From NCBI GenBank assembly GCA_018292915.2, contig JACVVK020000201.1, positions 806,001-870,000 on the forward strand: a stretch of DNA of 64,000 nt, in the 5' to 3' direction. How positions within the stretch are numbered: the first letter of the stretch is position 1; every line of letters begins with the position of its first letter. This stretch comes from Batillaria attramentaria (taxonomy: Eukaryota; Mollusca; Gastropoda; Batillariidae). The position numbers and the translations under genes are program-made. The notes beneath the pieces are model-generated. The model had not been told where the DNA came from, ran no database searches, and worked only from the letters and a program-made list of their open reading frames with translations. Shown piece by piece: positions 11,831 to 27,637 of this stretch.

Positions 11831-14500
11831 AAACACTTATCCACTTTTGTCAATGGCGGTTCGAGGCATGTGGGGTGCTTGTCTGTTCCACGGGTTGCGG
11901 CTTTGGGTTTTCGTTCAAAACTCTGGTGTCATCAGTAAGTAAACACAACCCAGCAAACAGTAAGTGTTTAGTACGCGCGAACTGAAGTACATGTACCACG
12001 AATAGTTCACTATTTCCTACTCCATGCTGTGTGCTGGGCTTGGTTTCTGGTAGTACCTTACGATGCACAAACCACGCAATCCGTTCCACTCCCGTGGTTC
12101 TTTTTTTTTTTCTCCAGAGTCATTGTCTTCCGTGCTCATGCATGCGTGTTACAGTCGGCTTGTTCCTTTGCAGTGCGCTTCACGGGTGGATGGCCAGGAG
12201 CGTCCTCTTCACGCTGTGACCGGGGGTATCTGGCTGGAAGAAAAATCCGAGCTGTCTCGTACGGTTGAGCGCGTCACAAACAGAACTCATGACTAGACAG
12301 ATTCTTTTGCCGCAGTGACGATTGTGTAGTGTGCGTGCTGTCTGGTTCTAGGCGAACGTTACTGCTTGTCGTGATTACAACGTTTATAGTGCAATGTAAA
12401 ATAATGAAACGCCACCTTAATGCCATGCATTGCGTGTAACAACACAAACCGAGGCATATGCCTCAGCACCGGTAGTAACTGGCATGATTACGAAACCTCG
12501 TGATGTATTCATCGCTGACAAAACAATATAGAATGCAGGGGGGGGGGGGGAGAGAACTATGTTCAGGCATAAATACAAATTCGAGGTGTACATGCTTTTA
12601 CAAGATGTTCTTCAGTATTCTCAAAGATTATACACGTTTAGATTGTTACCACCTGTGCTACGAATAACTGTGCCGCCAACAGTAACGACAACAACAACAA
12701 CAAAAACCTCAAAAAAGAAAAGTAATTTAATAGATATACATGTATGCATTGACCAGCTACATTTTTTTTTTCAGTACAAACAGAAGGGTTTTTAGAGTTT
12801 GTTAAAAAAACCCACCTATTTTGGTCCTGCATACAGTCTGAAGATCTCGATCTGATACTTGTGATAGGCGGCAAAGCTATAGGTACAGTTGTAACAGGAG
12901 AAGGTCGAATGCTTTCGTAGGGCGTTGGGTATACTGTCATATTTGATTACAGATAGCAAAAAGCAGTTTATCTGTCGCTCTTGTTTTTCTCTTATCTGTT
13001 TCGCGAAATGAAGATTTCATCGCACCGACGAGGCGATCTGGCAGAGCCGAGCTTAGTGTCAAGGAGATGAAATATGCATTCTGCCCTCCTACATGGGAGA
13101 GTTTTTTTCCCAAGGGACGTAAGGCAGTTTTCTGTTGTCCTCTTTGTCTTTAACCAGATAGCAGCAGCATGTTTAATCAGGTGCTTTGTAAGGTCTCAAG
13201 TTTATGCTTTTTATTGTTGTCAATTATTCATCCTTCTCTTCATGGCTTCTCAGTTTAAGCCGAACATACAGGGATTCGCTTGTCTGGTAAGAGCGGGCTG
13301 TTATTGAGTTTTGAAAATGGATTTGAGGATTAGAGGATAATCAGTCACACTTCAAAATGCATTTTCTGCTTAAAAAGATATGAGTAGTTTTTATTTTAGA
13401 ACAGCTTTTTTTTTAATCTTAAGGTGATTGGCTCTGCCCAAGCTTACTCGTACTCGTATAAAGTAATACTGGATTACTTTCTGAAGGAAGATTTAAGAAG
13501 GTTTATATCGAAGAAATACTTGCACTTAAATTGACCCAAAAAAAAACTTGGCCAAGAAGGAAATAAAGAGGTACAGGGGGGGGGGGGAGGGGAGGGGAGT
13601 TAGAAGGTTGATATATTTAAGAAGGTTTAAATCAAAGAAACTGACAAAACTTAGTCAGGAAGGAAATAAAGAGGTACGTGTTTGTGTGTGTGTGTGGGGG
13701 GGGGGGGGAGAAGGTGGATGTATGGGGGTTGATGCAAGACGCCCCTTTCAAAACGTCAGTCACAATATCTTCATGAGTAAATTAGCTGCCATGTCTTCTC
13801 TGGCATTTAAACAGGCGCGTCAAAATTAACCACGCGACTGTACGTGTCACATTCGTACTTCTTCCTTACAGAGACACACAGGAACAACCTACTCTTTGAA
13901 ATAAAAAAGATCATCACTGTGGCTGTAGACGCAGTGTTTCTTCACGAGCGTGTAAAAAGCCTTAACTTTTAGTGTCACCTGCCACTGTCAACACAGCGAA
14001 GAATAAAAGGGCAATGTGACACGGACACGATATTTGCGGCTGGAGTGACCGAACAGCTTTGTGAATGAAACTCCAACTAGAAAAAAAAAAGTCATAGACC
14101 GGGCGTGCCTTATGTACAGCTAGTTTTTTTTAATATTATTATTATCCACTTTTAAATTATATTCCCCACCCCCCACCCCCACCCCTTTTAATCCTCCTAC
14201 GCACATCCATACACTTCGAATAGTTTATCAGTGTCTGTTTGACATTTAGCAGTCCTTGTTTATTTTCTCATCTAATTCCGACATTCATTTCTCTGGATAT
14301 GGTAACATTTCGAGATAAAACATGCTTCACACATGCCTTTGTTAAGCTTTTTCTTTACGTCCCTTTCCCTTAATTGTATCATTAGAGTTGTCGCCCGTCT
14401 AAATCTATGTCTGGATGCCGCCAAGGAATGCTCCAATCATAATTATTGGAGCTTGATTACCAGTGGTGCTGGTGAAGGTTTAAGGCGCACACAACAACAA
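11831..14500. other. Intergenic, nothing recognised apart from short homopolymers
   Basis: Contains G-runs at 12539-12551, 13570-13590 and 13696-13708, and a short near-duplication of AGGAAATAAAGAGGTAC at 13556 and 13660. No coding frame or transposon was recognised. Confidence 0.4.
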
Positions 14501-14501
14501 C

Positions 14502-14573
<72 letters not shown>

Positions 14574-14575
14574 GA

Positions 14576-14640
<65 letters not shown>
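14502..14640. repeat. (CA)n microsatellite, interrupted
   Basis: Two long CA blocks separated by CCGACT, close to 140 bp in total. Confidence 0.95.
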
Positions 14641-14642
<2 letters not shown>

Positions 14643-15940
14643 ACGAATAAATGATTGAAGAAAATGTTGGTGTTGTCTGTCTCTCTTCAAATGAACAACT
14701 CAGCAAATGAGACCAGAGACATTTCATTGATTTTCGTCGATGTCCACGATAATATTCCGTCCCAGAGCCAGTGGGATGTAGATAGCGTATTTTTGGCATA
14801 AGAGTGTCACTGAACGGGGGAAGGAGGGGAGTGTGACCTTCAATGACCTCGACTGCTGCACTGCAAATGCCTTACCTCACAGGAATCGCACAAAGTCAAG
14901 CAAAAATGTGAAGTTTGTGTATACAAGTGTTTTTTCAAGTGTTTAATCCGACTCTAATCTACTAGGTGGAATACTCAACCGAAGATTCAGTCATCCTAGA
15001 TTCCATATTCCTTCCCAACAAACCACCAACGTCTTACAGTTTCATCTAAACGTCTGACTAAGTTTATAGTCGTCGTACCCACCAAACAGATGACAAATTG
15101 GACCTTAATTCGTGCGTAACCTTTTTAGAGACCTTCGTCGCTGGTGCTCAAACAGTTACTAGAGATACTTAAAAAAATGTCGGTGACACCGCATAGTAAC
15201 TGCATACCTATCTCCTGGAGCCGTAACGCAGCTGACCAGGACCTCTTTTCAGTCAAGACCTAAGGTGAGATGTTTACATTGAAGTCTTGCGTCGTCGGTA
15301 AGTACGGGACCTCCCAAAGCCAGTTGTCATATGGGGAGTAGCTAATCTAACGGCACTTCCAACGACCAACTCTCTGCTTACTTCGCACACAACCACGTCG
15401 TTCCAGAATTCCCTCACCCTAGTTACTCAGTCGCTCTGGCACAGTGATCACCAATAAGATTCATAATTAAGAAGTCGCTGTAAACATATCAAAAGTGGAC
15501 TGAAGAAAAGCACGCATGCTTTGAATATTGGACGAGCTTGGGTATTTAAGAAATTTGAGCCAGAGTGTGTTAAGGCGAGTGTTTAATCTCTCGGGGTAGA
15601 GTGAATCAGCCTGGGTTCCCCAGCCCAAAGCTAATTACTTCACCCGGTTGCCCGTGAAGTGTTTTCATTGCAGGGGGTGGAGACCACTTGCCAACGTGAA
15701 AGTTTGGAGTGGGTGGCTCTCCCTCAAAACGCGATTTAAATGGCAGTTGTATTTTAAATTTGTAATCTCTTTCATTAAGCGATGGCATTTAAAAGTGCTC
15801 GAGAATGCTGCGAACGCTCAACTATACCAAAGCCACTCCATGAAAAATGTCCATTTACAGTATTTATCTCCAGGTCAATTGACAATGAATTTCATAATGT
15901 CAGGGTCACCTGTGTGGAGATAAAAAAATCTTTTTTATGG
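14641..15940. other. Intergenic, nothing recognised
   Basis: No gene, repeat or inverted structure was recognised on either strand. Confidence 0.45.
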
Positions 15941-15959
15941 ACTTTGTACAGATAAATAC

Positions 15960-16080
15960 CAAGCTTGAACTGAAATGCCCTGTTACTTGGAATCAGCTCC
16001 CTCTTATAATCAGAAATAGTTCAAACAAGGAAACCTTCAAGTCCCGACTGAAAACCCATCTCTTCACCCTCTCATTGCCG
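15960..16080 (+). pseudogene. LINE reverse-transcriptase C-terminal remnant
   Basis: The frame reads CPVTWNQLPLIIRNSS followed by ETFKSRLKTHLFTLSLP. This is the conserved end of CR1/L2-like ORF2 (WNxLP...FKSxLKTHLF). Upstream codons are lost. Its 3' UTR and tail continue to 16366. Confidence 0.75.
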
Positions 16081-16126
16081 TGCCATGTTGTCGTTCTGCT
16101 GGTGTGAGTGCGTGTGTGCGCAGGGA

Positions 16127-16190
<64 letters not shown>

Positions 16191-16366
16191 ATATGAGTTT
16201 TTATTAGTCTTTATCTGTTTTCTCAGTTTTACCTGTCTTGTGTTTGTTTTATCTGTCTTTTGTGTTCTTTATGTCTTAATATGAATAAATATGTATATTA
16301 TGTAACGCCTCTAGAGCTTAGATAAGGTTAGGCGCTATATAAATATTCTATTATTATTATTATTAA
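16081..16366 (+). mobile_element. LINE 3' UTR with (GT)n and ATT-repeat tail
   Basis: It contains about 30 GT units (16129-16189), then GTCTTGTGTTTGTTTTATC, then a terminal GGCGCTATATAAATATT and (ATT)n. The same order recurs at 51.4-51.8 kb, where a SINE interrupts it, so this copy represents the uninterrupted state. Confidence 0.7.
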
Positions 16367-17389
16367 ATGCGACCAGTTAAATGATGTACGTCTGTGACGC
16401 AGGAATTCTTCAGATGTTTCCTTTCCTGTATACCTAATCGTGTCTGTACGTGTGTATTTTTTTTTTTAATCACAGGCCGGAAAAGAGTTTTTGACGGTTG
16501 TGGACATTGTCCTTTCCTTCTGCTTTCAATGAAAAAAAATCGTTACCAACAAGAGTAATTGAAAGGAAATCTATCGTGGTTGACAATGACGAGATCAGCG
16601 ACACGAGTGTAGTTGTTTCCAATGAACGTCTGTTAATTGAGGACAGGCTGTTTAAATCTGTTTGTGCTTACCGTTGAGGCACACGAATGGATCACGAGAG
16701 CCAAAGTTCTTAAGTCTGTGGTCAACAGTTACATGAATGAACCGTCAGCTACCATTGGCTGACACTCTTTACACTTTCGCTACTGCCTGTCACCTTTCAA
16801 CTTTTATGAAAACCATACACACACTTTCTGAGAGGGGGCATTTACGAAGGTCGCGTCACGCCACTTCAAGGTTTTCTCCCTTTTCCGTATGACGTCATTG
16901 CTGCTGTCAACGGGCCTCAGTCTGCCGAGACAACAGACCTGGGTTTGCCGAGACATCGAGCGCCATTGTGTCGATTGTCTGCCCATGAACTAGGCACTCA
17001 CACCGGCTCTGTGGACCCTGCATCGGGTGTCCCCTTCAGGTCCACTGCCCCACCCTCATGCTGTGACGTTTTTTTGTTGTTGTTTTTTACGCGGATTGTC
17101 GCCCAGTAAACGATTTGGTGTGGGGAGGAACTGCAAAGCGGATCATGGCAAACAGATAATATTATTGGGCAAATATTGAAACTCCACTATGCGGACGGGG
17201 CCGAGCGCGTTCACCATGGCCAAGATGCCCGTGACTAAAGCAGGGAGGGAACGTTTGCAGCTGACAAGCTCTGGCGTACGTACAGTATGTATAGTAAACT
17301 AACGATGAAATAGTCACAGGAGTGAAGTTTGGGCGACAACGTACGTCGCCGGTGTAATGAGCCAGATGCACCCCATGACGCGTTTGACT

Positions 17390-17847
17390 CCGGGGCACTT
17401 TTAGCCTCAAGCTGCATTGACCCGGGACACTTCTAGCCTAAAGCTGCACAGAACAGGGGCATGTCGAGCCTCATGCTGCATTAACCCGGGGTACTTCGAG
17501 CCTCAAATTGCATTAAACCGGAACACTTCCAGTCTCAAGGTGCATAGAACGGGGCACGTCTAGCCTCAAGCTGCATTGACCCGGGGCACTTCCAGCCTCA
17601 AGGTGCATAGAACGGGGCACGTCTAGCCTCAAGCTGCATTGACCCGGGGCACTTCCAGCCTCAAGGTGCATAGAACGGGGCACGTCTAGCCTTAAGCTGC
17701 ATTGACCCGGGGCACTTCCAGTCTCAAGGTGCATAGAACCAGGGCACGTCTAGCCTCAAGCTGCATAGAACCGGGGCACTTTCAGCCTCAAGGTGCATAG
17801 AACCAGGGCACGTCTAGCCTCAAGATGCCTTAACCCGGGGCACTTCA
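17390..17847. repeat. 32-bp minisatellite with 63-bp dimer organisation
   Basis: About 14 units of consensus CCGGGGCACTTCCAGCCTCA plus AGGTGCATAGAA. In the central part, two unit types alternate: one with CACTTCCAG/AAGGTGCATAGAA, the other with CACGTCTAG/AAGCTGCATTGAC. This gives a 63-bp higher-order repeat. The 63-bp length leaves an open frame on the minus strand, but I see no reason to call it coding. Related single units occur near 18145. Confidence 0.92.
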
Positions 17848-18750
17848 CGCTGGGGAGTTCATCCCGCGTGTCACACCGGCGACATGGCATGCGGCGAACC
17901 TTGTCACTCAGCATGGTACGCGACGTGCCCGCTCGCGAGCGACCCAGTACCCGTATTTTAAAATCTGATGTGTGAGTCGTTACCGGCCCTACTGACCATC
18001 GTATCGTCAACGGTTTTGTGGAATAGTGGTGGAAGCTAATTAAAGAACTCGTTCACATTTGGAGACAAGGTACGTCAAGTGCCATGTCCCAGACGATGCG
18101 AATTACCCTGTGAAACATACGGGACGTAGTCCCCACCTCTATATACTACGGGGCACTTCCCGCTTTAAAGCTGGATGTACTCCCTTTACGTGTGGACTGA
18201 CTTGTTTCATTTGTGGGGTCTTTCCAGCTTAGGAGTAAATCTGGCGTGTGAGTGTGGAGTATGACCGGATTAGAGTAGAACACAGTACATACAGCTTTAA
18301 CTCCTACCAGTTCACTCCCCTTGATATTCGACTCAGAAGAAGGATGGTTCATCCGCGGTCCCTGCCAAAGAATTACTGCCTAATACTTGAAGCATACTGT
18401 TTAGTTGCACTGAACATACTCTTAAAAGACCCGCAAAGCCGTTAGTTGAAGTACAAATGACAAAACATGAGCTTAGAATGTTGAGTGATGGTATTTAGGA
18501 GCACTTTTGTCCAAAATGGCTGAACTGGTAAGAGTTTAAAGCGGGAGTATTTAGAGCTTGGGGGAGTCCATCCCGCGTGTCGAAACTATAGGACGGTGAT
18601 CATCTCGTCGGAAATAACTCTCCTGTTCTTGAATGTATTCAGCCGCGAATTAGTCTTCGTGGCTTGCGCGGCTTTAAGCCCTAAAAACTCACTCACCCTC
18701 TCTTGAATGTACCCAAACATTTAATCCTGGCTGGCGTTAAATGTTGTGCT
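17848..18750. other. Intergenic with stray minisatellite-related units
   Basis: The motif CCATCCCGCGTGTC near 18566 echoes TTCATCCCGCGTGTC near 17857, so the 17.4-kb array and this stretch share ancestry. No gene was seen. Confidence 0.4.
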
Positions 18751-18751
18751 G

Positions 18752-18836
18752 GCCTTGTCTCGTTGCCCCCGTCTTTGATATCACCCATACTTGATGGAAA
18801 AGGACGTGAAACGCCCAAACACCCACCCACCCCCTA
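18752..18836 (+). mobile_element. SINE-1 3' fragment
   Basis: Only the body and tail are present (GTGCTGGCC...GTTGCC...GTCTTTGATATCACCC, then GGAAAAGGACGTGAAAC and the C-rich end). The tRNA-like head is missing. Confidence 0.75.
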
Positions 18837-20024
18837 CCCAAACATTTATTTCATCTGGAGAGGGAGGGGTCGGGGAAGGGATCGAATCAGGTTCGTCCCC
18901 TCTCTTCAAGTTTCAAGATCTATCTGTCACGCCTCAGTTTAAAATTTCAAACAAACATTACATGCACATACCTAGTCCGGGCGACCCACTCCCTATGTCT
19001 AGAGGATTTTCAGTCATATAGGGCATGCCCGAGCTAGCACCTCACCCAACAAATCGCCAACTAAAGTGACAAGCAAAGGATTACAAGAAAACGGAACCTG
19101 TCCTCATAGAAATTGGAGACTGTGTGTGGATTGTTTCCACTTCAGACCAGAACCTAGCCTGTCAGTGATCACTAGCCTGTAGTGAGTCCAGTGTATGTAC
19201 GTGCATCAAGAGAGTTGATGTGGTCTGTCAGCTTGACGCGTGTACCAATATACCAAAGTGGCAGATCTGTCACTGAATCTGGAGTACGACATCTCAATCG
19301 CAGTAGCTTGACAAGGTCAAAGGCCAGAGACATATATTATACGTGTACACCTCTCACTCCAGCCATGATCTGTACTACGGCGCTGGGTTTGCGTCATGGT
19401 TTGGTTGGCTTTTTTGTTCGGGTTTTTTTGTTTTGTTTTGTTTTTGACACTTGAAGTCATATAGAAGCCAATATATAGTCATAATGTCATATAGAAGCCA
19501 AGAACCTTTTGCCAAAACAGAGGACGGGAAGGGAATGAGTAGGGGACTTTCATCGTTTGATTGTCTTGTTGTCCGTTTGTCTCTTAGGTTGGTCTATCTA
19601 TTTTTCCGTTTATCTGTTCGTCTGCTGCCCCGGCTGCCCCTTACATTTTTAACTCTGTTCCTAAGTTTGGGGTTGTGCCCAAAGGCCAAATAAAAACAAA
19701 ATCACAATTAATCTGTGTCTGCGTGGATTTAAATTTTGCTCAGCATTTGGCGTTGCATTGTGGTTACGCTCACGTTTGCTGCAGCAGGAGCCGTTAAGGA
19801 ACCATTAGTCTTGCCTGATTTTCGCGTACTAAAGAGTCAAAAACGTGGGATACTCATGCGAGGTACGAAATGTGTGAGAACGTGTATGTTTGGGTGTCAG
19901 ACTATACAAAAGTAATGCATTATTATTTTAATCTATTCTTTGCTAATAAAGTTTCCTAGGGACGATTCTCTCCTCCCCCCTCCCCCCCCCAACTTTATAA
20001 GAGTCCCCCGCTCTTAAATCAGTG
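18837..20024. other. Intergenic, nothing recognised
   Basis: A short direct repeat (GTCATATAGAAGCCAA) occurs at about 19457 and 19486. No gene or element was recognised. Confidence 0.4.
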
Positions 20025-20143
20025 GGGGAACCGCCGGGAATAACCACGCTGTTGGAGCGCTGGACATGCAGTGTTTTGGTCGTGAGTTCCAATCCCTGGT
20101 AGGGATGTTGTTTATGTTGTTCTCAAGAAGCCATTATTGCTGC

Positions 20144-20308
20144 GGGGAGCCGGGGTGGTCGAATGGTAGAGCGTTGGACTTCTAATGCTCGGGTCGTGAG
20201 TTCGATCCCGGTTGGGGCCAAATATTTGTGCTGGCTTTTTCATCGTTGCCCCGTCTTTGATATCACCCTATGTGGTGGAAAAGGACGTTAAACCTCCAAA
20301 CACCCACC
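20144..20308 (+). mobile_element. SINE-1 copy, full length (subfamily A)
   Basis: The head GGGGAGCCGGGGTGGTCGAA contains an A-box match (TGGTCGAATGG). An anticodon-loop-like CTTCTAA follows, then a B box GAGTTCGATCC, the body and the GGACGTTAAAC tail. A more decayed related head lies just upstream at about 20025-20110. Confidence 0.9.
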
Positions 20309-20737
20309 CCCCACCCATCCACCAACCCCCGCGCAATATGATATTTCATCCACTACTCTACATCACAGGCTTGGGCAGCTATGTGAATTCACAATGCATC
20401 TCTCCATTTCACAGATATCGCACACGTACACTGAACTTTGCGCACCCAGACACCTGAAGAAGAGCGGTTAATGGGGGTCAGTGGACGGATATCTTTCCAG
20501 AGAGCGTTTGCTGGTGTCACTCACTGATGCACCCACGATAAGCCGCAAGAATAAATTTTATGTGTAACCAGAGTAGGAAGGCGTAATAAGGAATGCATCC
20601 AAAATATAAATAACAAAGATTTCTTGTGAGAGGACTGCACTTGAGACTTGGAGATACGATCATGCGTGGGTCTTTCAGCGGCGTTTTGATTGAGTGGCCG
20701 ATCGTCGGTACTGAATAGTGTGTTGGGGGGATACTAC

Positions 20738-20930
20738 TGACTTAAGGCCTTTACACACGCTGTGCCTGCAGCGAGCTCGAGTGGATTTTCCGTTCACACA
20801 CTAAACCGTGCGGCCTGGCGCTGGACAACACACAAAGCGCGGTCAGAGGCGACTGGCTGGCGTGGCGAGGGAAAAATGGGACCGTGTTCTATTCACAAAC
20901 GTGCCGACGGCGTGCCTCGGCAGTGAACCT
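20738..20930. mobile_element. Half of a MITE related to the 42.8-kb element
   Basis: It starts TTAAGGCCTTTACACACGC and contains GGGACCGTGTTCTATTCAC, resembling TAAGGCCCGATGCACACG and GGACCATGTTCTATACGC in the 42812-43211 element. No matching right terminus was found, so it appears truncated. Confidence 0.45.
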
Positions 20931-21189
20931 GACGAACGGATTTACATGGCTTGGAGTACATGTCACCGCTACTGAGACTCAAGCAGAGAACCTCTGACGC
21001 TGCCCCAAGCAAAGCAAAACAGCCCACATCCGCCCCAAAGACACTCGCCCAGCCAAGCAGCCAAAGACACATGCCAGACACACAACTTGTCCTTAGGGGC
21101 TAAAAGCCATAGGACGTCAAGCAAGCTCATGATGTTACCGCTGGTAGGCGTGTAAAATCATCACGTGTGACAGAGGTTTCAGCGCCAAA

Positions 21190-21495
21190 GCAGGCCGCGA
21201 AGAGCACCAGAGGTAAAGGTCGCGGCGGATTCATAGCGTAGCCTTACAGATCACTGCTCTGCAAAGCTTGTGAGGACCAGAGAAAAAAGACGTGTTGGGT
21301 TGGAAGATCAGTCTTTTATCTCCCGATCTTGCAGATCCAGTTGTGAAGACCAGAGGCAAAGACGTCTCCCAACTCCCTAAATCTGGCCAATGAGACAAGA
21401 GGCAAAAGACTTGTGGGTTTTGTAGCAATGTCTACCCTCCACATCTTGTCGAAGAGACCAGAGGTGAAGACGTGTCGGGTTAACCCTCTACCCTT
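21190..21495. repeat. Diverged tandem repeat, about 65-75 bp units
   Basis: Variants of GAAGACCAGAGGCAAAGACG recur at about 21198, 21270, 21345, 21395 and 21457, each followed by a variable spacer. Confidence 0.6.
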
Positions 21496-21498
21496 CAG

Positions 21499-24376
<2,878 letters not shown>

Positions 24377-24377
24377 G

Positions 24378-24520
24378 CGGGGCAGTCGGTGATCTAGAGA
24401 CTTAGTCACCAATGCGAGAGGTCAGGTTCGAGTCCCACTCAGGGCAAATAATTTTTCCTTCTCGCATGTGGTACCGTTCATTCGGGCCGATCGTCGGGGG
24501 TTCTCTCCGGGCCAGGAGAA
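24378..24520 (+). mobile_element. SINE-2 5' fragment
   Basis: The tRNA-like head (GGTGATCTAGAGACTTAG, B box GGTTCGAGTCC) and the start of the body (CATTCGGGCCGATCG, TTCTCTCCGGG) match the 34.5- and 43.5-kb copies in reverse. The 3' half is missing. Confidence 0.75.
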
Positions 24521-25129
24521 ACAGCTTGAGGTTCCTGAAAAAGAAAAGGAAGTATAAATTAAACTGTACCCTGACGAAAGCAGATTTCGAAGAAAGAACG
24601 AAATTTCTTGTCAACCATCCCTGGTTGTGCTTATCTCTTGCTTTAATTTTGTGTTTCTTTTGCCTTTGAGTGTATAATTCTAAAGTCAGATCGCCACTGT
24701 CAACGCCGATTTCTATTTGTGGAACGTTAGTTGGTAACTCATCGCAGATGACGTCACCTCACCTTGTTTTTAAATCAGATTTCTCTCAGAAATGTCTGCA
24801 GCGGAATTCGGTGTCGTGGAGATGTTTGGTTCGTAATTTTGCGTATACGTCCTTGCAAAATACCAACTTTATCAAGAGAGATAAGAGTGGACTGGACTGT
24901 GCAACAGATAATGCAAGAAGTCGATAACATCATCAGCCGTCAGTGAAATACGAACATAATCCGTATTCTACCCCCAGTATGGGTGTTATCACTCGTATAT
25001 TTCATGGGCACGTTTGACAGGTCAGCGCCCAAGGATTACCTGACATTATTTCAATATTTGAAGAAGTTGTGTTCGGTCGTAAGGGAGGTTTAATGGCTAA
25101 TCTGTTCTGGGTTCATATTGGAGACGCTT

Positions 25130-25133
<4 letters not shown>

Positions 25134-25194
<61 letters not shown>
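25134..25194. repeat. (CT)n microsatellite
   Basis: About 30 CT units. Confidence 0.95.
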
Positions 25195-25196
<2 letters not shown>

Positions 25197-25412
25197 ACAC
25201 ACACTACCACCCACCCACCAACATTCTGTATAGAAACTGTACTAAGCTGACTTAATCTTTTTGTTAACAGACTGACAACCTCAGAGATTTCTGTGTACAT
25301 TCGAACGCTACAAAAGGTGCAAGGTCTTTTAAATCAGACTTGAGAAACTGATCCCACCGGTAGTGAAAGGGCGGGGTCAGGGCTGGAGGGGGTGGGGAGG
25401 TTGGGGGAAGAA

Positions 25413-25560
25413 GGGGGGGGCATGAGGGGGAGGGGGCGTGAGGGGGGGGGGGCATGAGGGGGAGGGGGCGTGAGGGGGGGGGGCATGAGGGGGAGGGGGC
25501 GTGAGGGGGGGTGGACGTGGGGGGGGGGTGGAGGGGGAGGCGTGGAGGGGGGAGGGAGGC
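25413..25560. repeat. G-rich minisatellite
   Basis: Three or so units of about 38 bp built from GGGGGCATGAGGGGGAG and GGGGCGTGAGG, then a looser G-rich end. Many runs of four or more G make G-quadruplex formation on the plus strand likely. Confidence 0.85.
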
Positions 25561-26231
25561 AAGACTGAAACTTTTTGTGCGTTGCATGTTTGTTGCATTC
25601 TTTGTCTATCGAATTTCACATTCCATTAACGACTGCTTAAACAACCGCAACATCATCACACTAACATTGCCATTTCGAAGTTTAGTCTTTACCACATTGT
25701 TTTTAGGCCTGCGATGAATAATAATTCCTGTGTCTATCGAATCTCCTTTGGCACTGATGACTGCTAAAACAAATCCGACAGCATTACACCAACATTATGA
25801 TTTCCGATTTCAGTCTTTACCGGCCAAACATGACATTGTTATCGGGCCTACAATAAATTATAATTCCCGCCGAGAAAAAAAAAATCAGACCTTCTTGGAA
25901 TGTGTCTCCGGTGACGCCATAATCATGAAACAAAGGTCGAAGATAGTTCGTGTTTCAGGTCTCTTAAACTTTGAAGTCTCCCACACAACACCCATTATGC
26001 AAAATTAGTCACATCCTTTCAGTCCCTGCTGATAACCCACTACTTCTGTCTGGCCTTGTGTAATGTCTGAGAAAATTCATTTTGTCAGTTTGTAGCATTG
26101 TGTTTTCATGTTTCAGTTTGTAATTTTGTATATGCACCCCTTTCCCTGGAAAGCGCATTGTTCCTATAATACTGGGGAGACTACGCTATATTCATTGGTA
26201 GTACACCTGTAGTGGTAGTGGTGGTGGTGGT
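25561..26231. other. Intergenic, nothing recognised
   Basis: A loosely repeated block (CTATCGAATTTC... / CTATCGAATCTCC..., about 125 bp apart near 25607 and 25735) hints at an old duplication. No gene was seen. Confidence 0.4.
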
Positions 26232-26409
26232 GGTGGGTGGGTGGGTGGGTGTTTGGGGGTTTAACGTCTTTTTCCACCACATAGGGTGATATCAAAGACG
26301 GGGCAACGATGAAAAAGCCAGCACAAATATTTGGCCCCAACCGGGATCGAACTCACGACCCGAGCATTAGAAGTCCAACGCTCTACCATTCGACCACCCC
26401 GGCTCCCCG
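26232..26409 (-). mobile_element. SINE-1 copy, full length, reverse (subfamily A)
   Basis: The complete order on the minus strand is head, B box (GAGTTCGATCC), body, tail. GGTAGT-rich sequence flanks both ends, so a target-site duplication is likely but blurred by (GGT)n/(AGT)n. Confidence 0.9.
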
Positions 26410-27550
26410 GTAGTAGTAGTAGTAGTAGTAGTAAACATGAAGGGTGGGTGGGTAAACACGAAGGACCCGCAAACACGTGTTTTCTTGATGCGTTTTACCT
26501 AGTGCGGGCCACTTCCGGAGCAGGGACAAATTATATTCCTTTATTTTACAAAAAAACGCCTTGGCTGTCTGCCGCTTTGAATAAAGTTATACGGTACAAA
26601 GTGTGAATAAAGGCAACATAACGCCAGATGGTCGATATTTCGGTTTTTACTGCCGGCTTTGTCACGACTGCGACTGACTTGCATTAACTGATGTACTTCA
26701 AATTCACACTTTTTTTCACACATCCTCAAAAGGCCTACACTTTTTCCAGAATAAATGACCCCAGGGCGCATTCTGCAAATCGTGTTGTGTTTAAGACAGC
26801 GCTCCAGTCAAATACACAATTCCTGATCATAGATAACTCACGTCCACAAATCGGATCGAGAGTACAAAGCCAGACAAGTTCCAGCATCGATATGCATAAT
26901 TTCAGTAACGCATCATTTTCTGCATGGAATGGTGTTAGAAGTTATCTTCCGTTTGTGGAGACGTTCTATACCCGCGTATCTGCACGGATCTCTTTCTGGC
27001 AGCCAGAAATGGTACGTGTGAACAGCCCCTAATCTGAAACCAAGCGCTTCAAACGGAATGATTGATGTTGCGCCGCTCAGTGTAACGACACCGCGACAAA
27101 ATGCCAGGCTTAGATTAAAGGCACATCTCCAGGCGGATCTGTTTGTTGACGGGCGAAATTACGGCAGATTTCACCCATGGTGCGAAGTCGGGCAGACAAT
27201 GGGAACCACTTCAAACTCCTCTCCCTCCTCTCCCGTGTCCCGGAGTGACGTGGAGACGTTTCTCCTTGCGCCGGGATATATCAGCGCGCTTCTGACGGGT
27301 GAACAGTGTTCACGTGGAGGCAATAAGACCTCACGACCATGTCAGGCACTTCAGGCTTGGGAGCGGTTGATTATGGGTGATGTTGGGCGAAGGTAACGTT
27401 GTCGAGTAAACGATTATTCTTGCACCGCAGTGCAGTTTTTTTTTTTTTTTTTGTTAGCCTCGTTTTATAAACGTCTTTGCTGTTAAACGTTAACGTTGCC
27501 GGATTAGTAACGGGCTGTTAAGTGAAAACTTTCAAGTTTGAATTGGTTTT
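26410..27550. other. Intergenic; dispersed repeat at 26901-26970
   Basis: The 70-bp stretch at 26901-26970 is clearly similar to 28791-28860. Two frames of about 110 codons at 26691-27396 have no recognisable domain. Confidence 0.5.

Positions 27551-27552
<2 letters not shown>

Positions 27553-27637
<85 letters not shown>

Noticed and set aside
17513..17734. Repetitive secreted protein on minus
   Set aside because: The 21-residue periodic frame is a consequence of the 63-bp repeat length. Outer units break the frame and there is no start context, splice site or signal sequence.
20144..20216. tRNA gene (Arg-UCU-like)
   Set aside because: A and B boxes and a CTTCTAA loop are present, but the stems do not pair properly and the same head is repeated with a common body and tail. 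It is a SINE head.
27058..27396. 113-codon frame on plus
   Set aside because: No recognisable domain and no flanking exon signals. It lies next to a dispersed repeat.
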